A stretch of 16,554 bases of DNA from an uncultured Eubacteriales bacterium (GTDB lineage Bacteria; Bacillota; Clostridia; Lachnospirales; Lachnospiraceae). The translations under genes and the position numbers were made by a program. The DNA lies in contig UQZF01000041.1 in the NCBI GenBank assembly GCA_900545455.1, positions 1-16,554 on the forward strand. The letters run 5' to 3'. Below the pieces are notes generated by a model. That model was not told where the DNA came from, searched no databases, and worked only from the letters and a program-made list of their open reading frames with translations. Every line of letters starts with the position of its first letter. Position 1 is the first letter of the stretch. Shown piece after piece: positions 13,801 through 16,554 of this stretch.

Positions 13801-15495
13801 TCAGGCATCGCCTGTGTCAAGTACGGCTTCCATCTCATCAATATGGTCGAGGAATATTGCTGCAATGTCAGGATCAAATTGCGTTCCGATATTCTCACGT
13901 ATAATGACCATGGACTTTTCTTTTGAAAATCCGTCTTTATAATGACGCTTAGAGCGGAGTGCCTCATATACATCGGCAACAGCCATTATTCTTGCAGCAA
14001 GAGGAATATCGGTGCCGCTTATGCCGGAAGGATATCCCTTGCCGTCAAAACGCTCATGGTGATAGAGTGCCATGTCATGGGCAATCTGGTAATAGGCATC
14101 GCTCTCGAAGCCCTTAATGGTGTTATCAAGAATCTTGGCACCCTCCTGAGGATGGCTTTTCATTACGGCGAATTCTTCGTCGGTCAGTTTTCCTTTTTTC
14201 TGTAATATACTGTCCGGAATTGCGACTTTTCCTATGTCGTGAAGGTGCGCCGCATCGGCGACCATCTGTGCGTAATCGGGAGTGATTATACTGCTGTAGC
14301 GGTCATCCTTTGCCATTATATTTACAAGTACTTTCACAAGGTTGCCTGTATTCTTGATATGCAGTCCGGTTATTCCGTCACGAGCCTCTATAATTGCGGC
14401 AAAGCTTCCGACAATGTCTCGCTGCATGAGGACAACTTCCTTTGTCTTTTTTGCAACCTCGTTTTGGAGTCTTTCGGTGTAATAGTAGTGGTCGGTATTT
14501 TCGTTTATGATGAGCATCTGGCCATAATCCATTTTGCCGTGCTGGATGTCACGAAGCGACAGCTCATAGACATAGTTCTCGTTTCCGGAAATGTCCTCGA
14601 GTTCAGGGGCAAGCTTCTGACTGATAAAAAGAGGCTTTCCCTCCGACGCAAGGTCGTTGAGATACTCAAGAGGCTTGTCTTTGTGACCTAAAGACTTCAC
14701 ACACTGTAAAATCTTGTCAGCCTCAGTGTTGGAATACACCATGTTGCCGTATGTGTCCGTTACGATTAAGCCGTTCTTCATATGGTCGATCGCCTCATCT
14801 TTGGCAAGAGTAAGTGTATCGAAAAGACCGTACTTGCGCATAAGACGCTCAAAGAAGAACACTGCAACAAGGTAGGCGATTGCGGTGGCATCATAGCCGT
14901 TGGTAATATCGGCAAGATATGCACCAAGGCATGTGATACTGAAAATAATGAGTATGAGCAGAATGAGAAGCTGTTTGCGGATTAAGGCTGATTCTGTTTT
15001 TTTATATTTTCTTATACATACTATTATCATGCCTATAAAATAATAGCACAGGAAAACAGTATATATATTGTACAGTATGCCGTGACCGAGTATTACATGA
15101 GGAAACAAGCCGTCCTGTGTGAAATCCACGGATGAGTAAAATAGTGTCTGGTGTTCGCTCGTGAATACGAGAGAGCTTATTATGAGACATATCAGGAAAA
15201 ATGTGTTGCGCAGAGCCTTCGGAACGCTCGCACCACAGTATTCCATGACAAACAAATATAATGAAAACAATATAAAAGGTTTTCCTATATATGTAACTTT
15301 CAATGACTGCATTGCCAGTTCCTTTGTGTCAGCCTCCATCTCAAGAGTATATCCCACTATATTGATGAGCGTAAAGAACATGACAAGGAGCAGGAGAGTC
15401 TGCATTCTTGAACTTCTCTGCCTTACAACATAGAGAATTTCAAAAAAGAGGGCAATTATGCCTATATATTGAAAAACTAACAGTGTTTGATACAT
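13801..15495 (-). CDS. 7TM-PAS-HD-GYP signalling protein (putative c-di-GMP phosphodiesterase)
   Basis: A 564-aa membrane protein in three parts. Residues about 1-230 contain seven hydrophobic segments in the style of the histidine-kinase 7TM sensor region. Residues about 235-345 look like a PAS domain (MKNGLIVTDTYGNMVYSNTE). The C-terminal part (about 370-555) is an HD-GYP domain: AAHLHDIGKVAIPD near 413-426 and HHERFDGKGYPSG near 478-490, followed by ARIMAVADVYEAL. All key metal-binding residues and the GYP motif are present, so c-di-GMP hydrolysis controlled by a membrane or ligand signal is likely; activity and signal are inference. The start ATG at 15495 is preceded by AGG six or more bases upstream. 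It has its own promoter and a terminator. Confidence 0.93.
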   Translation of the reverse strand: MYQTLLVFQYIGIIALFFEILYVVRQRSSRMQTLLLLVMFFTLINIVGYTLEMEADTKELAMQSLKVTYIGKPFILFSLYLFVMEYCGASVPKALRNTFFLICLIISSLVFTSEHQTLFYSSVDFTQDGLFPHVILGHGILYNIYTVFLCYYFIGMIIVCIRKYKKTESALIRKQLLILLILIIFSITCLGAYLADITNGYDATAIAYLVAVFFFERLMRKYGLFDTLTLAKDEAIDHMKNGLIVTDTYGNMVYSNTEADKILQCVKSLGHKDKPLEYLNDLASEGKPLFISQKLAPELEDISGNENYVYELSLRDIQHGKMDYGQMLIINENTDHYYYTERLQNEVAKKTKEVVLMQRDIVGSFAAIIEARDGITGLHIKNTGNLVKVLVNIMAKDDRYSSIITPDYAQMVADAAHLHDIGKVAIPDSILQKKGKLTDEEFAVMKSHPQEGAKILDNTIKGFESDAYYQIAHDMALYHHERFDGKGYPSGISGTDIPLAARIMAVADVYEALRSKRHYKDGFSKEKSMVIIRENIGTQFDPDIAAIFLDHIDEMEAVLDTGDA

Positions 15496-15531
15496 TAAAG
15501 CCTGACCTTTCTTAATTAAATGTGCTTATTT

Positions 15532-15560
15532 ATAATAGCATATAAAGGAAAAATTTACAA
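15532..15560 (-). promoter_or_regulatory. Promoter of the HD-GYP gene
   Basis: On the - strand TTGTAA (15555-15560), a 17-bp spacer and TATTAT (15532-15537). The start lies near 15525, about 30 nt before the ATG. It is divergent from the csoR promoter; an A/T-rich tract between them (15547-15577) could act as an UP element for both. Confidence 0.6.
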
Positions 15561-15580
15561 AAAAAATTTTTAAAAAGAAC

Positions 15581-15609
15581 TTGCAAAATACCCTTGCAGG
15601 GTATATTAT
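15581..15609 (+). promoter_or_regulatory. Promoter of the csoR-copA operon
   Basis: TTGCAA (15581-15586), a 17-bp spacer and TATTAT (15604-15609). Operator box 1 fills the spacer and box 2 covers the start region near 15616. This is the layout of a repressed copper operon. Confidence 0.8.
15588..15604. promoter_or_regulatory. CsoR operator box 1
   Basis: ATACCCTTGCAGGGTAT is a perfect 6-5-6 palindrome of the TACCC-n5-GGGTA type bound by CsoR repressors. It sits in the promoter spacer. Confidence 0.85.
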
Positions 15610-15617
15610 ATGCACAG

Positions 15618-15634
15618 ATACCCACGAGGGGTAT
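15618..15634. promoter_or_regulatory. CsoR operator box 2
   Basis: ATACCCACGAGGGGTAT has the same 6-5-6 arms as box 1. The two boxes start exactly 30 bp apart, close to three helical turns, so two tetramers could bind the same DNA face. Confidence 0.85.
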
Positions 15635-15683
15635 ATGAATAAAAGAACATAAGATATCATTTAACTGAGAAAGGGAGAACGGT

Positions 15684-16028
15684 ATGAACAATAATAAGGA
15701 TAACTGTCCTGCATGCGGCAATAATACTGAACAGAAATGCAGCTGTTGTGATAAACATAAGGAACGCTCTGAGAAGGAGTATAAAGATCTGCTTAACCGG
15801 CTGAAGCGCATAGAGGGACAGGTAAGGGGAGTTGAGCGTATGATCGAGGAGGATGCGTACTGTACTGATGTGCTTATTCAGGTTGCGGCAATCAATGCTG
15901 CACTCAACAGTTTCAATAAGGTTCTTCTCGGAAATCATATAAGAACCTGTGTGGCGGAGAATATCCGCGAGGGGAACGATGAGGTTGTGGATGAGCTTGT
16001 GGGCGTTATACAGAAGCTTATGCGGTAG
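15684..16028 (+). CDS. csoR: Copper-sensing repressor CsoR, with Cys-rich N terminus
   Basis: A 114-aa member of the CsoR/RcnR family of all-helical tetrameric repressors that release DNA on binding metal. The core RLKRIEGQVRGVERMIE is diagnostic. Cys60, His85 and Cys89 have the 25 and 4 residue spacing of the Cu(I) ligand set C-H-C in known CsoR proteins, so copper sensing is expected. The N terminus is unusual: five cysteines (C8, C11, C19, C21, C22) precede the core in CPACG and CSCC, suggesting an additional metal site. A good AAGGGAG lies 7 nt before ATG 15684. Two CsoR boxes in its promoter imply autoregulation. The copper ATPase gene starts 18 nt downstream. Confidence 0.94.
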   Translation: MNNNKDNCPACGNNTEQKCSCCDKHKERSEKEYKDLLNRLKRIEGQVRGVERMIEEDAYCTDVLIQVAAINAALNSFNKVLLGNHIRTCVAENIREGNDEVVDELVGVIQKLMR

Positions 16029-16046
16029 TGAAAGGAGATGTGAAAT

Positions 16047-16554
16047 TTGGAACAATATAAGGTTACAGGCATGAGCTGTGCCGCCTGTCAGGCTAGGGTT
16101 GAGAAGGCTGTGGCGAAGGTGCCCGGCGTGACCTCCTGCTCGGTAAGCCTGCTCACTAACTCAATGGGAGTTGAGGGAACAGCGAGCAGCTCGGACATTA
16201 TAAATGCGGTGAAGGCTGCCGGGTACGGTGCTTCACTCAAGAAGGATAAGACGCAAAAAGGGGCTCAGACCGGAAGCACATCCGAGTATGAGGATATGTT
16301 AAAGGACAGGGAGACGCCTGTTATGGTGAGACGCCTTGTGGCTTCGGTCGTGCTTCTCATACCGCTCATGTATATCTCTATGGGACACATGATGTGGAAC
16401 TGGAGGCTTCCTTCATTCATGGAGGGAAACCACGTTGCGATGGGGCTTACGCAGCTCCTTCTCACAACAATGATTATGGTTATCAACCAGAAGTTCTTTA
16501 TAAGCGGCTTCAAGAGCCTTGCGCACGGCGCACCGAATATGGACACGCTTGTTG
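16047..16554 (+). CDS. copA: Copper-exporting P-type ATPase, N-terminal part (3' end outside window)
   Basis: The first 169 codons of a P1B-type ATPase. A TTG start at 16047 was chosen because AAAGGAG ends 9 nt upstream and no in-frame ATG precedes the metal-binding domain. The heavy-metal-associated domain begins at once, EQYKVTGMSCAAC, with CxxC for Cu(I) at about residues 10-13 (GMSCAAC rather than the common GMTCAAC). After a linker (about 70-95) come the first membrane helices (VRRLVASVVLLIPLMYISM). The closing segment KFFISGFKSL followed by PNMDTLV is the conserved stretch before the next helices in copper ATPases. The pairing with csoR and its operators supports copper export. The ion-binding CPC motif and the DKTG site lie beyond the window. 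Confidence 0.95.
   Translation, partial: MEQYKVTGMSCAACQARVEKAVAKVPGVTSCSVSLLTNSMGVEGTASSSDIINAVKAAGYGASLKKDKTQKGAQTGSTSEYEDMLKDRETPVMVRRLVASVVLLIPLMYISMGHMMWNWRLPSFMEGNHVAMGLTQLLLTTMIMVINQKFFISGFKSLAHGAPNMDTLV

Overview
The window reads as a chromosomal stretch of an anaerobic Firmicute, most likely a Lachnospiraceae-type Clostridium. The basis is the FtsH and AspRS sequence style, strong AGGAGG-like ribosome binding sites, sigma-A promoters with 16-17 bp spacers, four-base ATGA gene overlaps, moderate GC and AT-rich intergenic regions. This is inference from sequence style, and no species is claimed.

Layout. (1) 1-1453, + strand: the 3' part of the membrane protease gene ftsH, overlapping a DUF308/HdeD-like membrane protein. 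(2) 1454-1800: a non-coding strip with a 78-bp hairpin element, an inverted second copy and a possible degenerate remnant. (3) 1801-7039, + strand: an OmpR-type response regulator, a sensor kinase, a large duplicated FtsX/MacB-type ABC permease and its ATPase, resembling an envelope-stress or antimicrobial-peptide detoxification module. (4) 7040-7474: three 17-nt tandem repeats, a further copy of the hairpin element, a decayed reverse-strand gene, and a strong reverse promoter inside three copies of an inverted motif. (5) 7475-8689, - strand: a four-helix membrane protein and an orphan 200-aa protein. (6) 8900-9881, + strand: three tightly overlapping small genes, DUF3791-like / DUF3990 / DUF3791-like. 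This resembles an ADP-ribosyltransferase-fold toxin with small partners and has an operator-like palindrome in its promoter. (7) 9981-11765: aspS, with its promoter inside the last gene of that operon. (8) 11968-13708, + strand: an HD-domain hydrolase and a PfkB-family sugar/nucleoside kinase. (9) 13801-15495, - strand: a 7TM-PAS-HD-GYP signalling protein, separated from the kinase by a bidirectional terminator. (10) 15581-16554, + strand: a copper-response operon with two CsoR boxes, csoR, and the start of the copper P-type ATPase gene.

How the genes work together. Most of the window is housekeeping, envelope and stress functions: membrane protein quality control, envelope stress sensing with export, tRNA charging, nucleotide-type signalling, and copper homeostasis. 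The accessory material lies in two places. One is the repeat and decayed-gene region bracketing the ABC module. The other is the DUF3791-DUF3990-DUF3791 operon with the orphan gene beside it, inserted just upstream of aspS. These are the best places to look for undescribed biology. The three hairpin copies show compensatory base-pair changes, direct evidence in the window that the folded structure is conserved.
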